Assembly (NCBI GenBank): GCA_036655775.1
Contig: JAVVPL010000056.1
Span: 1-12,829, forward strand
Direction: 5' to 3'
Origin: JAVVPL01 sp036655775
GTDB lineage: Bacteria > Bacteroidota > Bacteroidia > Bacteroidales > P3
DNA: 12,829 bases
A program made the position numbers and the translations under genes. Under the pieces are notes generated by a model. That model worked only from the letters and a program-made list of their open reading frames with translations, was not told the DNA's origin and made no database searches. Positions within the stretch are counted from its first letter, which is position 1. Every line of letters starts with the position of its first letter. Below, piece after piece: positions 1 to 7,160 of this stretch.

Positions 1-446
1 AATTACCAGAGGCTAAATGGGTGGCGTTTGCTAAAGCATTCCAAGAAAAATATCCAGAATATATGATTTATTTTTTGGGAGGGAACGAAGATAAAATACT
101 TGCTGATCGGATACAGAAGGCCGCTCAATTGAAAAATACAGCTAATTTATGTGGTTCATTGAGTTTATTGGCTTCGGCCGCACTCTTAAAAGATGCCCAA
201 ATGAATTATGTAAATGATTCATCTCCTGCTCATTTGGCAACATCAATGAATGCAAAGGTTTGTGAAATTTATTGTTCTACAGTCCCTGCCTATGGATTTA
301 CGGCTCTTTCGGAGCAAACACATTTCATTGAAGTCGATGGTTTAAGTTGTCGCCCTTGTGGCTTACATGGGCATAAAAAATGCCCTAAAGGGCATTTTTT
401 ATGTGGAAATCAAATGGATGTACAAGCAATGCTTGATTGTATGTAA
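1..446 (+). CDS. Family 9 glycosyltransferase (heptosyltransferase-like), 3' part only
   Basis: The frame is open from the left edge (first full codon at 3), so the start codon lies outside the window; the GTG at 21 is an internal valine. About 147 C-terminal residues are visible. They show the C-terminal nucleotide-sugar-binding half of a GT-B fold of the GT9/heptosyltransferase type: FLGGNEDK, then CGSLSLLASAALL, then the donor-site motif NDSSPAHLATSMN, then a cysteine-rich tail (CRPCGLHGHKKCPKGH). The family transfers heptose or related sugars to lipid A core or other surface glycans on the inner face of the cytoplasmic membrane; the sugar used here cannot be told. The cysteine-rich end resembles what I recall of Bacteroidota members and may bind a metal, which is inference. 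The gene converges on the phosphate transporter gene with only 15 bases between the two stop codons, and its last part contains a strong hairpin (375-400). Confidence 0.88.
   Translation, partial: LPEAKWVAFAKAFQEKYPEYMIYFLGGNEDKILADRIQKAAQLKNTANLCGSLSLLASAALLKDAQMNYVNDSSPAHLATSMNAKVCEIYCSTVPAYGFTALSEQTHFIEVDGLSCRPCGLHGHKKCPKGHFLCGNQMDVQAMLDCM
375..400 (-). terminator. Hairpin inside the glycosyltransferase gene, probable terminator of the converging operon
   Basis: A perfect inverted repeat, AAAAAATGCCC / GGGCATTTTTT, encloses a TAAA loop. Read on the minus strand it is a GC-core stem followed by six T, about 60 nt beyond the stop codon of the phosphate transporter at 462. The two converging genes leave only 15 bases between them, so there is no room for a terminator elsewhere. 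Read on the + strand the same hairpin has the terminator shape, but there it lies inside translated sequence about 45 bases before the stop codon, where ribosomes would tend to keep it open. The shape is seen; its function is inferred. Confidence 0.6.
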
Positions 447-461
447 GAAAATCGACTTCGT

Positions 462-2811
462 TTAAATCAAATCTTCAGGTTCGGGAATTTTTGCGGCTTC
501 AAAATCACGTAAAGATTTTGATAATAAGTAGGTAAACATAATCATGTTTTTACTATTGGAAATCAAACGTAAAAACAATAAACTATTTTTGGTCCCGCTA
601 ATTCCGTTTTTGACCCGTTTCATTTGTTTTTTATTAAAACTATCTAATAATTCACTAAGGTGTTGTTGTTCAATGGTAAGTTCATCTACTTGATCATAGT
701 TTTGCAAATGGATCATATAGATAAGGTGTTTGTACAATTCGTCTAAGCCTGCGGCATTTTGGCGCAGTTCATTGATTTGATCTTTGAGCAATCCTTTGTG
801 TTTATTGCTGGTATGTTCCAATGCCGCATCTACTACAAAGGAGAGGGAGTGAATGGTTTCACGTAGATAATTAACAAGTTGAATGTAAAAATGGCTGTTG
901 GCAAGAGAGCCTTCTTGAATAATTTGAATGGTTTCATTCACTTTATTTTTCATACTTTTGGTATGTTTATCCAAAATTTCATATTCTTTTTGTGCTTTAC
1001 GGAGTGTTTTGAGACTTTCTTCATCTAATCCGTCGATAGTTAATTCGTAAATTAGAGGAATTTGACTAAGAACATGACTTACATCATCTGAAATGGCTTG
1101 ATGTATATCTTTGGCTTCCACTTCTCCACTCAAATAAGAGGCTTCTTCTTCTTGAATTTTATCCTTGCGTTTGGCCAAGGTATGTGTACGAAGTACAGTG
1201 AAAACGAGTATGCCTAAAATACCGACAATGGCAATCCAACTGCCAAAATAAATAATAAAGGCCACTACACATGCTATGGTAAAAGCAACAATGGCCGTAA
1301 CGAACCATCCGCCAATTACGGTAAATACGCCCGTGACACGATATACTGCATTTTCACGTCCCCAAGCACCATCCGAAAGAGAAGTACCCATGGCGACCAT
1401 AAAAGTGATGTAGGTAGTGGAAAGAGGAAGTTGTAAAGAGGTTCCAAAAGCAATAAGCGTAGAGGCTACCATTAAATTGACCGAAGCGCGTACTAAATCA
1501 AAAGCTTGGGTATCGCCTTTCATTTTAAGTCGTTTTTCTTGTTTGAAACGAGATGCAACAAGGCGAGCAAATGGTTTAGGGGTATATTTATGGACAATTT
1601 CACTCAAGCCCACACACATACGAACAATAGAACGAGAGAGTGGTGTAGAGGTGAAGCGTTCTTCTTCTGTACTTTGACTGCTTAAACTTACCGTGGTTTT
1701 AATTACTTTTTTAGCTCGTTTTGAAAACCAAAGTGTTAAAATCATAATTATGCCCGATAGAATTAAAATAAATATATGCGTAGGAACTTCTTTCCCTTGC
1801 ATCATCCCCGACATATTCATAATATCGGGTGCCAAATCTTGTGCGTTAANNNNNNNNNNNNNNNNNNNNNNNNNNNNNNNNNNNNNNNNNNNNNNNNNNN
1901 NNNNNNNNNNNNNNNNNNNNNNNNNNNNNNAATTGATATGCACTTAATCCAGCCATAGGCACCCCTATGAAATTTACTAAATCATTGCCTGCAAATGCCA
2001 TGGCAAGTGCAAAAGTGCCAAAGAGCACGACAATACGTAAAGGGTTTATTTTAAATATAATAGTAACTAATTCGAGGAGTATTGCCGCAATGGCAAATAC
2101 ACTGAATATAAACATGTTTACATTGGCTGAGAGAAAACTCATCAGTTCGGGAGAAATTAAAGAAGAGCCTTTCATCCCTTTAAAGACAATAAAATAAGTA
2201 ATAAGCGCAAAACAAACCCCACCCCAAATAGAGCCAAAATAACGCAGGGTTTTGGTATATTTAAAACTAAAAAGGAGTCGGGCTAAATATTGTACCACAG
2301 CCCCCACAACAAAACCTATAAGCACAGAGGCTAAAATACTAAATACAATAGCCGAAGCTTTAGATGTATTGATATAGAGGGCCAAATCCGCAAAGGTTTG
2401 ACTCGGATTTTGATAAATTTTGATTAGGGAGATCGCTACCGCAGCGCCTAAAAGTTCAAATACCAAAGAAACGGTGGTTGAAGTGGGCATGCCAAATGTA
2501 TTGAATAAATCCAACAATACCACATCGGTAATCATGACGGCTATAAATATAAGCATCACTTCATTAAAGTAAAATTGTTGTGGATGAAAAATGCCACTTC
2601 TGGCCACTTCCATCATGCCACTTGAAAAACTGGCTCCCAACAGTATCCCCAAACTTGCAATAATCATGGTTAAGTAAAAGGGAGCCGCTTTAGAGCCAAT
2701 AGCAGAATTCAAAAAATTAACGGCATCATTACTTACGCCCACTACCAAGTCGGAGATGGCTAGCAGAAATAGGACACCAACCATTATAAGGTATAAAAAT
2801 TCGATATTCAT
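462..2811 (-). CDS. pit: Pit-family inorganic phosphate transporter with C-terminal PhoU-like domain (interrupted by an N run)
   Basis: Membrane transporter that takes up phosphate with a cation (Pit/PiT family). The N-terminal half (2811 down to 1931, about 293 residues) has many hydrophobic helices and both copies of the family signature: VSNDAVNFLNSAIGSKA near residue 26 and AGNDLVNFIGVPMAGL near residue 275. After the N run the protein continues with NAQDLAPDIMNMSG, further membrane segments, and a last third of about 220 soluble, helical, charged residues resembling DUF47/PhoU proteins. Fusion of transporter and PhoU-like part, about 750-780 residues in all, is usual for Bacteroidota. 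The halves are in different frames with the gap as written. Both look fully intact, so I treat this as one gene with a wrong gap length rather than a pseudogene. It is last in the operon, 28 bases after cvpA. No separate promoter is visible in that gap. Confidence 0.88.
1850..1930. other. Run of 81 N (assembly gap)
   Basis: All 81 bases are undetermined. The gap falls inside the phosphate transporter gene. To keep one reading frame the true missing length must leave a remainder of 2 when divided by 3 (for example 80 or 83), whereas 81 leaves 0. The written length is therefore probably a placeholder or slightly wrong. About 27 residues of a membrane loop or helix are hidden. Confidence 0.97.
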
Positions 2812-2839
2812 AGTGATAATTTTTTAATATGTAGTGTAT

Positions 2840-3319
2840 TTATAATTTAATCCATTTAGTAAGATGCGGAAATATATAGGTAGCTGTTTTTTCTAAAGGG
2901 CGAAATAGAAGAGAGGAATCGCGTGTTTGCGTTTTAATGACTTTTTCGTGTAAATCTAATTTATTCCAAAGAAAAACAATCACGCTGCAAACTAAAATGG
3001 TTTTAGTGACACCTAAAAGCATCCCTGCAAGTCTATTAAGAGTTTCTAAAGCTGCTTTTTTCAATAAGTTCTCTAGGGTGCGCCCTAAAATATAAACGCC
3101 GATAACAACGGCAAAAAAAGTAAGTGTAAATGCAATGACTTCGCTATGGGCCCCATTAAGATTGAATATTTTAACTGCGAAATGAGAAAAATTAATGGCT
3201 AAATAAATACCAGCTACTAAGGAGACAAGAGAAATAATTTCCATGACTAGACCATTTTTAAAGCCTTTAAATGCAAACCAAATCATAGGAATTAATAATA
3301 AGATGTCTAAATAATTCAT
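2840..3319 (-). CDS. cvpA: CvpA family membrane protein
   Basis: A 159-residue protein with about four hydrophobic segments (around residues 4-18, 24-45, 60-82 and 100-120) and the family's N-terminal pattern: LDILLLIPMIWFAFKGFKNG followed by a membrane span. CvpA is named for its need in colicin V production in E. coli; its molecular role is still poorly defined, with links to envelope integrity. The length is normal for the family. Its start lies 3 bases after the mlaF-like stop codon, so it is almost surely translated from the same transcript. The family call is good; no precise function can be given. Confidence 0.85.
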   Translation of the reverse strand: MNYLDILLLIPMIWFAFKGFKNGLVMEIISLVSLVAGIYLAINFSHFAVKIFNLNGAHSEVIAFTLTFFAVVIGVYILGRTLENLLKKAALETLNRLAGMLLGVTKTILVCSVIVFLWNKLDLHEKVIKTQTRDSSLLFRPLEKTATYIFPHLTKWIKL

Positions 3320-3322
3320 TTT

Positions 3323-4072
3323 TTATTTTTTTAGTAAACGTCTTGTAAGTTCTGAGGCTTCCATAAAATGAATAATTTCTGCATTATCCGCTTCAAATAT
3401 ATTTGTTTTGTTTCCTTGCCACCAAAGTTTCCCTTCAAAAATAAAATTTACATAATCTCCTATTTGAAGAACAGAATTCATATCGTGCGTATTAATAACC
3501 GTGGTGGTGTGATACTCCTCGGTAATTTCTGCAATTAATTCATCTATAAGTGCGGATGTACGAGGATCTAAACCTGAATTAGGTTCATCACAAAATAAAT
3601 ATTTCGGATTACTAACAATGGCTCTTGCAATGGCTACTCTCTTTTTCATCCCTCCACTTAAAGACGCGGGCAGGAGAGTTTCCACTTTGTCGAGGTTTAC
3701 CCGATGTAAACAAAAACGTGCTTGTTCAATTTTTTCATTCAACGACATGGACGAAAACATATTTAAAGGAAAAATTACATTTTCTAGCACCGTAAGTGAA
3801 TCAAAAAGAGCCCCTCCTTGAAAAACCATGCCTATTTCTTTGCGTATATTACTAAGGGTTTCTTTATCGGCATGTACAAAATCTCTTCCATTAAACAAAA
3901 TCTCGCCTTCTTCCGGTTTAAATAAACCTACTAAACATTTCATAAGTACGGTTTTACCCGATCCACTTTGACCTATAATTAAGTTGCATTTTCCCTTTAT
4001 CAAGTCTAAATTGATATCAAATAATACTTGTTGTTGATCAAAGTATTTAGAAAGATGTTTTGTTTGTATCAT
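3323..4072 (-). CDS. mlaF: ABC transporter ATP-binding protein, MlaF type
   Basis: ATPase of a phospholipid-transport ABC system of the Mla (MCE-linked) kind, acting on the inner face of the cytoplasmic membrane with the permease encoded just upstream. All nucleotide-binding motifs are present in 249 residues: Walker A GQSGSGKT (34-41), Q-loop glutamine (about 85), signature LSGGMKKRVAIARA (138-151), Walker B YLFCDEPNSGLDP (158-170) and the switch histidine in NTHD (about 196). The start codon overlaps the permease stop by 4 bases (ATGA), a typical coupled pair. The MlaF assignment rests on the MlaE partner and on the overall sequence type. The usual third partner, an MCE-domain substrate-binding protein, is not next to it. 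Confidence 0.9.
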   Translation of the reverse strand: MIQTKHLSKYFDQQQVLFDINLDLIKGKCNLIIGQSGSGKTVLMKCLVGLFKPEEGEILFNGRDFVHADKETLSNIRKEIGMVFQGGALFDSLTVLENVIFPLNMFSSMSLNEKIEQARFCLHRVNLDKVETLLPASLSGGMKKRVAIARAIVSNPKYLFCDEPNSGLDPRTSALIDELIAEITEEYHTTTVINTHDMNSVLQIGDYVNFIFEGKLWWQGNKTNIFEADNAEIIHFMEASELTRRLLKK

Positions 4073-4809
4073 GCTAAAAGGATTTGCGTTACAACCAAGT
4101 TACAGAATATAACGGCTATACTACTATATATAACCGCTTGCGTACTCGTTTTGCCCACTTCTAAGGAACCTCCTTTTACGTTGTATCCATAAAATGATGA
4201 AACAGAAGCAATTAAAAATGCAAAACAAATCGTTTTGATAATTGCATACACTAAATCGAAAGTATTATGATCAAATTGAAGTCCATATACATATTCGTAG
4301 GTAGTAAGTCCTGCCACACTTACGCCAATGGCCCAACCACCAAATAAGGAGAGAACAATACTCAACATGATAAGTATGGGGTTGAACAATACACAAGCGA
4401 TAATTTTGGGCAGAATTAAAAAATTAGCAGAATTAATTCCCATTACTTCCAAGGCATCAATTTGTTCACTAATACGCATGGTTCCCAATTCAGAAGCAAT
4501 ATGAGAACCCATTTTACCAGCCAAAATCAAACTGATGATAGTAGGAGAGAATTCCAAAATAATGGATTTTTTGGCTGCAAAACCAATGGTATAGAGAGGC
4601 ATGATGGTATTTACATCTAAATTAAATTTCATTTGAATGGTAACCGCTGCACCTACAAAAATGGAAATAATAGCTACAATAACCACAGAATCAACTCCCA
4701 GGTAATAGATTTCATCTATCACTTGCTTCCAAAATAGCTTACCTCTTTGGGGACGTGTAAACACTTCCTTCATCAGTAACATATATCTGCCTATGGTTTC
4801 TATCATCAT
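4069..4809 (-). CDS. mlaE: ABC transporter permease, MlaE family
   Basis: A 246-residue inner-membrane permease of the MlaE/YrbE family, which moves phospholipid between the inner membrane and periplasmic MCE proteins. The family hallmark is clear in the middle: SELGTMRISEQIDALEVMG (about 106-124), which contacts the ATPase. The end carries the conserved GYNVKGGSLEVGKTSTQAV stretch (about 208-226). Hydrophobic spans lie near residues 41-58, 85-100, 133-165, 187-206 and 225-245. Two ATG codons stand in tandem at 4809 and 4806, and either could be used; the family's N-terminal region (IGRYMLLMKEVF) follows directly. It is the first gene of the minus-strand operon, and a strong promoter match ends only about 15 bases ahead of it. 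Confidence 0.92.
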   Translation of the reverse strand: MMIETIGRYMLLMKEVFTRPQRGKLFWKQVIDEIYYLGVDSVVIVAIISIFVGAAVTIQMKFNLDVNTIMPLYTIGFAAKKSIILEFSPTIISLILAGKMGSHIASELGTMRISEQIDALEVMGINSANFLILPKIIACVLFNPILIMLSIVLSLFGGWAIGVSVAGLTTYEYVYGLQFDHNTFDLVYAIIKTICFAFLIASVSSFYGYNVKGGSLEVGKTSTQAVIYSSIAVIFCNLVVTQILLA

Positions 4810-4823
4810 TTAAAATTAGATGG

Positions 4824-4854
4824 CAAATTTAGCTTTTTTTTAGGAAACAACAAA
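4824..4854 (-). promoter_or_regulatory. Bacteroidota-type promoter of the mlaE-mlaF-cvpA-pit operon
   Basis: On the minus strand TTTG (4854-4851) is followed after 19 bases by TAAATTTG (4831-4824), a full match to the TAnnTTTG -7 element. The expected transcription start, near 4818, leaves a leader of only about 8-10 bases before the ATG at 4809. The match is seen; activity is inferred. Confidence 0.75.
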
Positions 4855-4859
4855 AAATA

Positions 4860-4874
4860 TTTGCTCTCAGCAAA
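4860..4874. repeat. Short inverted repeat just upstream of the mla promoter
   Basis: TTTGCT and AGCAAA flank a CTC centre, giving a 6-bp dyad next to the -33 element of the mlaE promoter. It could be a regulator site or chance in AT-rich DNA. Confidence 0.35.
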
Positions 4875-4926
4875 AAGCTAGGGCTGTTTTTTTAGGAGAA
4901 AAAGGCTTTAATTTTGTAAAAAAAAC

Positions 4927-4957
4927 TTGGATATACTTACAAAGTCTTGTAACTTTG
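4927..4957 (+). promoter_or_regulatory. Promoter of the lipoprotein-SprT(-hutI) genes
   Basis: TTGG (4927-4930) is followed after 19 bases by TAACTTTG (4950-4957), a full -7 match. The expected start near 4963-4965 gives a leader of about 15 bases. A second -7 match, TAATTTTG (4909-4916), lies upstream but lacks a good -33 element. The -7 element sits inside an inverted repeat (4937-4960). Confidence 0.72.
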
Positions 4958-4960
4958 TAA
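4937..4960. repeat. Inverted repeat covering the -7 element, candidate operator
   Basis: TTACAAAG (4937-4944) and its exact reverse complement CTTTGTAA (4953-4960) are separated by 8 bases, one helical turn between arm starts being about 16 bp. The right arm contains most of the -7 box, so a dimeric protein bound here would block the promoter. No regulator gene is nearby to name. Confidence 0.6.
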
Positions 4961-4978
4961 AACTACAAATTAAATAAA

Positions 4979-5212
4979 ATGTATAATTTGCAAAAAATAG
5001 CTAAAATAGGGCTGTTGCTAGGGCTGTTTTTAAGTCTTAGCGCTTGTGCAACTCCCCAATATTATATGCCAGGTAAAAACTTGAAGCAAAAAAAAACGAA
5101 AGGCTGTGATTGTCCTTCATTTACTTTTCAACAACAGGACGAGAACAGAATGTTTGAACCTTGGTTTGCCCTTGAAAATCCGTATACAAGATGCAAAAAG
5201 AATTTGATTTAA
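4979..5212 (+). CDS. Small lipoprotein of unknown function
   Basis: A 77-residue protein with a classic lipoprotein signal: basic start (MYNLQKIAKIG), hydrophobic stretch, and lipobox LSAC with the lipidated cysteine at residue 23. The mature part is only about 55 residues, rich in lysine and glutamine, with GCDCPSF at 42-48 and another cysteine at 72. I do not recognise the family. The CDCP motif could bind metal or form a disulfide, which is speculation. It has its own promoter and a leader of about 15 bases, and its last 22 bases overlap the SprT-like gene in another frame, so the two are probably translated together. The intact signal peptide and the promoter argue that it is a real gene. 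Confidence 0.75.
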   Translation: MYNLQKIAKIGLLLGLFLSLSACATPQYYMPGKNLKQKKTKGCDCPSFTFQQQDENRMFEPWFALENPYTRCKKNLI

Positions 5213-5859
5213 AAAAAGCATTAGCTCCTTTTTTTGTTCCAGCGGCTTTGCCACTGATTGTCGAATTGGTTGATTCGTATGGGGTACATATACGTATAAG
5301 TAAGCAAAGAAATTCAAAATTAGGTGATTATCGTGCACCACATCCTCAAATAAGTCAATTCCATTGCATTTCGATGAACGAAAATTTAAATCCACACGCA
5401 TTTCTAATTACCTTTATACATGAATGGGCGCATTTGGAAGTATATAAAAAATATGGAAATCAAGTACAAGCCCATGGCGAAGAATGGAAACAGATGTTTG
5501 CTTTTTTGATGCAAGATTTTATGAATGAACATATATTTCCTCCCGATGTTTTACACGCTTTACAAGGCTATTTTAAACATACGTATGCAGCGACGATGCG
5601 CGATTTGCATTTGCAAAGAGTATTGGATAGCTATGGCTCAAGAACCGATTATTCGGGACAGAAAAATCCCTTGTCCAAAGATATGGAAACAGGACTTTCT
5701 GAAGCTTTTGTAGAGCAAATTAAAGAAAATGCGTATTTTGTGTATCAAAATAAAGTGTTTTTACGTAAAGAAAAGCTAAGAAAGAATTATCTTTGCATAG
5801 ATAAAGCAAGTGGAGCCAAATATCGTTTTCATCCATTAGCCAAAGTATGGGCTTTATAA
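5191..5859 (+). CDS. SprT-like zinc metalloprotease domain protein
   Basis: A 222-residue cytoplasmic-looking protein with the SprT-like zinc-peptidase core: HEWAH at residues 77-81 (an HExxH site with catalytic glutamate 78) and the third ligand in HGEEWK (histidine 95). SPRTN, the eukaryotic relative, cuts proteins crosslinked to DNA. The role of bacterial SprT proteins is not settled. The C-terminal part ends in CIDKASGAKYRFHPLAKVW, where many relatives carry a zinc ribbon. Here only one cysteine remains, so no four-cysteine ribbon can form. The ATG at 5191 lies within the lipoprotein gene. It is kept because the sequence from MQKEFDLKKAL onward reads as a normal N terminus and overlap is common in such pairs. 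The function of this copy is unproven. Confidence 0.85.
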   Translation: MQKEFDLKKALAPFFVPAALPLIVELVDSYGVHIRISKQRNSKLGDYRAPHPQISQFHCISMNENLNPHAFLITFIHEWAHLEVYKKYGNQVQAHGEEWKQMFAFLMQDFMNEHIFPPDVLHALQGYFKHTYAATMRDLHLQRVLDSYGSRTDYSGQKNPLSKDMETGLSEAFVEQIKENAYFVYQNKVFLRKEKLRKNYLCIDKASGAKYRFHPLAKVWAL

Positions 5860-5874
5860 CTAAATTTATATTTT

Positions 5875-5896
5875 CTATTTAAACTATTTAAACTAT
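5875..5896. repeat. 9-bp tandem repeat upstream of hutI
   Basis: CTATTTAAA occurs twice head to tail (5875-5883 and 5884-5892), followed by a partial CTAT. It ends 5 bases before the hutI ATG, in the 42-base gap after the SprT-like gene. No promoter match is visible in this gap. Confidence 0.75.
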
Positions 5897-5901
5897 ACAA
5901 A

Positions 5902-7137
5902 ATGAAGTTACTGATTAAAAATATTCAAGGCCTTGTGCAAGAACAAAGTCAAACGGTACGTAAAGTTTGCGGCAAAGATATGCAAAAATTAAAAGTGATT
6001 AGCAATGCCTATCTTTTGATCGAAGAGGATAAAATTGCCGATTATGGAGAAATGAAAAATTGCAAGTACGAGCGTGTGGATAAAGAAATAGAGGCCAAAG
6101 GTCGCTTTGTATTTCCCTCTTTTTGTGATTCACATACCCATATTGTATATGCGGGTTCTAGAGAAATAGAATATATCGACAAAATTCGAGGACTCTCTTA
6201 TGAGGAAATAGCCAAGCGGGGAGGGGGAATTTTAAATTCTTGTCAACGTTTGCGCGATGCAAGTGAGGAGGATTTGTATCAAGCCGCTTTCTTGCGTTTA
6301 CAAGAAATGGCGAGCTATGGTACAGGGGCTTGCGAAATAAAAAGTGGCTATGGCTTAAATTTGGAAAGTGAACTTAAAATGTTGCGTGTGATCCGTCGTT
6401 TGAAAGAAAATTCACCCTTGACAATTCGAGCTAACTTTTTGGGAGCACATGCGGTTCCCATGGAATATAGAGGTCATCAAAGCGAGTATGTGGATACCAT
6501 TATCAATGAAATGATTCCTAGAATAGCCAGTGAAGAGCTTGCCGATTTTATTGACGTGTTTTGTGACAAAGGTTTTTTTACGGTGGAAGAAACCGATCGA
6601 ATGTTGTTGGCTGGAATGAAGTATGGCTTACGACCCAAAATTCATGCCAATGAGCTCGATTTTTCTGGAGGTGTCCAAGTTGGGGTTAAATATAATGCTT
6701 TATCAGTGGATCACCTTGAATATATTGGAGATGCTGAAATTGACTCTCTTTTACATTCTGATACTATGCCCACGGTTTTACCTTCGGCCGCTTTCTTTTT
6801 GGGGATGCAACTCTCTCCTGTGCGTAAAATGATGGAGGCAGGTTTACCTATTGCAATGGCTTCCGATTTTAATCCAGGTTCTTCGCCTTCGGGAAATATG
6901 CAATTTGTACAATCCTTGGCTTGTATCAAATATAAAATGCTACCCGAAGAAGTAATTCATGCCACTACGATCAATACGGCTTACGCAATGGGGGTAAGCG
7001 AAGAATTGGGTAGTATAACCAAAGGTAAAAAAGCAAATGTGTTTATTACACGTCCTATACCAACCTACGAATATATGCCCTATTCATTTGGAAACAACAA
7101 GGTGGAAACGGTAATTTTAAATGGGAAAATACAATAA
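5902..7137 (+). CDS. hutI: Imidazolonepropionase
   Basis: Enzyme of histidine breakdown that hydrolyses 4-imidazolone-5-propanoate to N-formimidoyl-L-glutamate in the cytoplasm. The 411 residues cover a full-length amidohydrolase-fold protein. The metal site is complete: HTH at 78-80, histidine 248 in HANELDFSGG, histidine 271 in VDHLEYIG, and aspartate 322 in ASDFNPGSSPSG. The family-specific KRGGGIL (about 105-111) and GAHAVP (about 181-186) stretches are also present. It follows the SprT-like gene by 42 bases with no promoter match between, so it may share that transcript; a strong terminator follows. The other hut genes (hutH, hutU, and an enzyme for formiminoglutamate) are not in the window, so the pathway must be encoded elsewhere or be incomplete. 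Confidence 0.95.
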   Translation: MKLLIKNIQGLVQEQSQTVRKVCGKDMQKLKVISNAYLLIEEDKIADYGEMKNCKYERVDKEIEAKGRFVFPSFCDSHTHIVYAGSREIEYIDKIRGLSYEEIAKRGGGILNSCQRLRDASEEDLYQAAFLRLQEMASYGTGACEIKSGYGLNLESELKMLRVIRRLKENSPLTIRANFLGAHAVPMEYRGHQSEYVDTIINEMIPRIASEELADFIDVFCDKGFFTVEETDRMLLAGMKYGLRPKIHANELDFSGGVQVGVKYNALSVDHLEYIGDAEIDSLLHSDTMPTVLPSAAFFLGMQLSPVRKMMEAGLPIAMASDFNPGSSPSGNMQFVQSLACIKYKMLPEEVIHATTINTAYAMGVSEELGSITKGKKANVFITRPIPTYEYMPYSFGNNKVETVILNGKIQ

Positions 7138-7160
7138 AATAAAGCATTTTTATATTTATC

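Larger units (their letters stand above)
4877..5031. repeat. Direct repeats of GCTAGGGCTGTTTTT around the lipoprotein promoter and signal-peptide codons
   Basis: The 15-mer GCTAGGGCTGTTTTT is found at 4877-4891 and again, without mismatch, at 5017-5031. A third partial copy, TAGGGCTGTT, is at 5007-5016. The first copy is about 35 bases upstream of the -33 element. The other two encode the GLLLGLF part of the lipoprotein signal peptide. Confidence 0.7.

Noticed and set aside
462..2811. Phosphate transporter as a pseudogene
   Set aside because: Both halves are free of stops and keep all family motifs; the frame change coincides exactly with the N run, so the gap length is the simplest cause.
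4909..4916. TAATTTTG as a second promoter for the lipoprotein gene
   Set aside because: The -7 match is good but only a GTTT/T-run stands at the -33 distance; mentioned with the main promoter but not listed.
5117..5401. A 94-codon minus-strand frame across the lipoprotein/SprT overlap
   Set aside because: It opposes two supported genes and has no promoter match or recognisable domain.
6711..6929. A minus-strand frame inside hutI
   Set aside because: Shadow frame against a conserved enzyme sequence.
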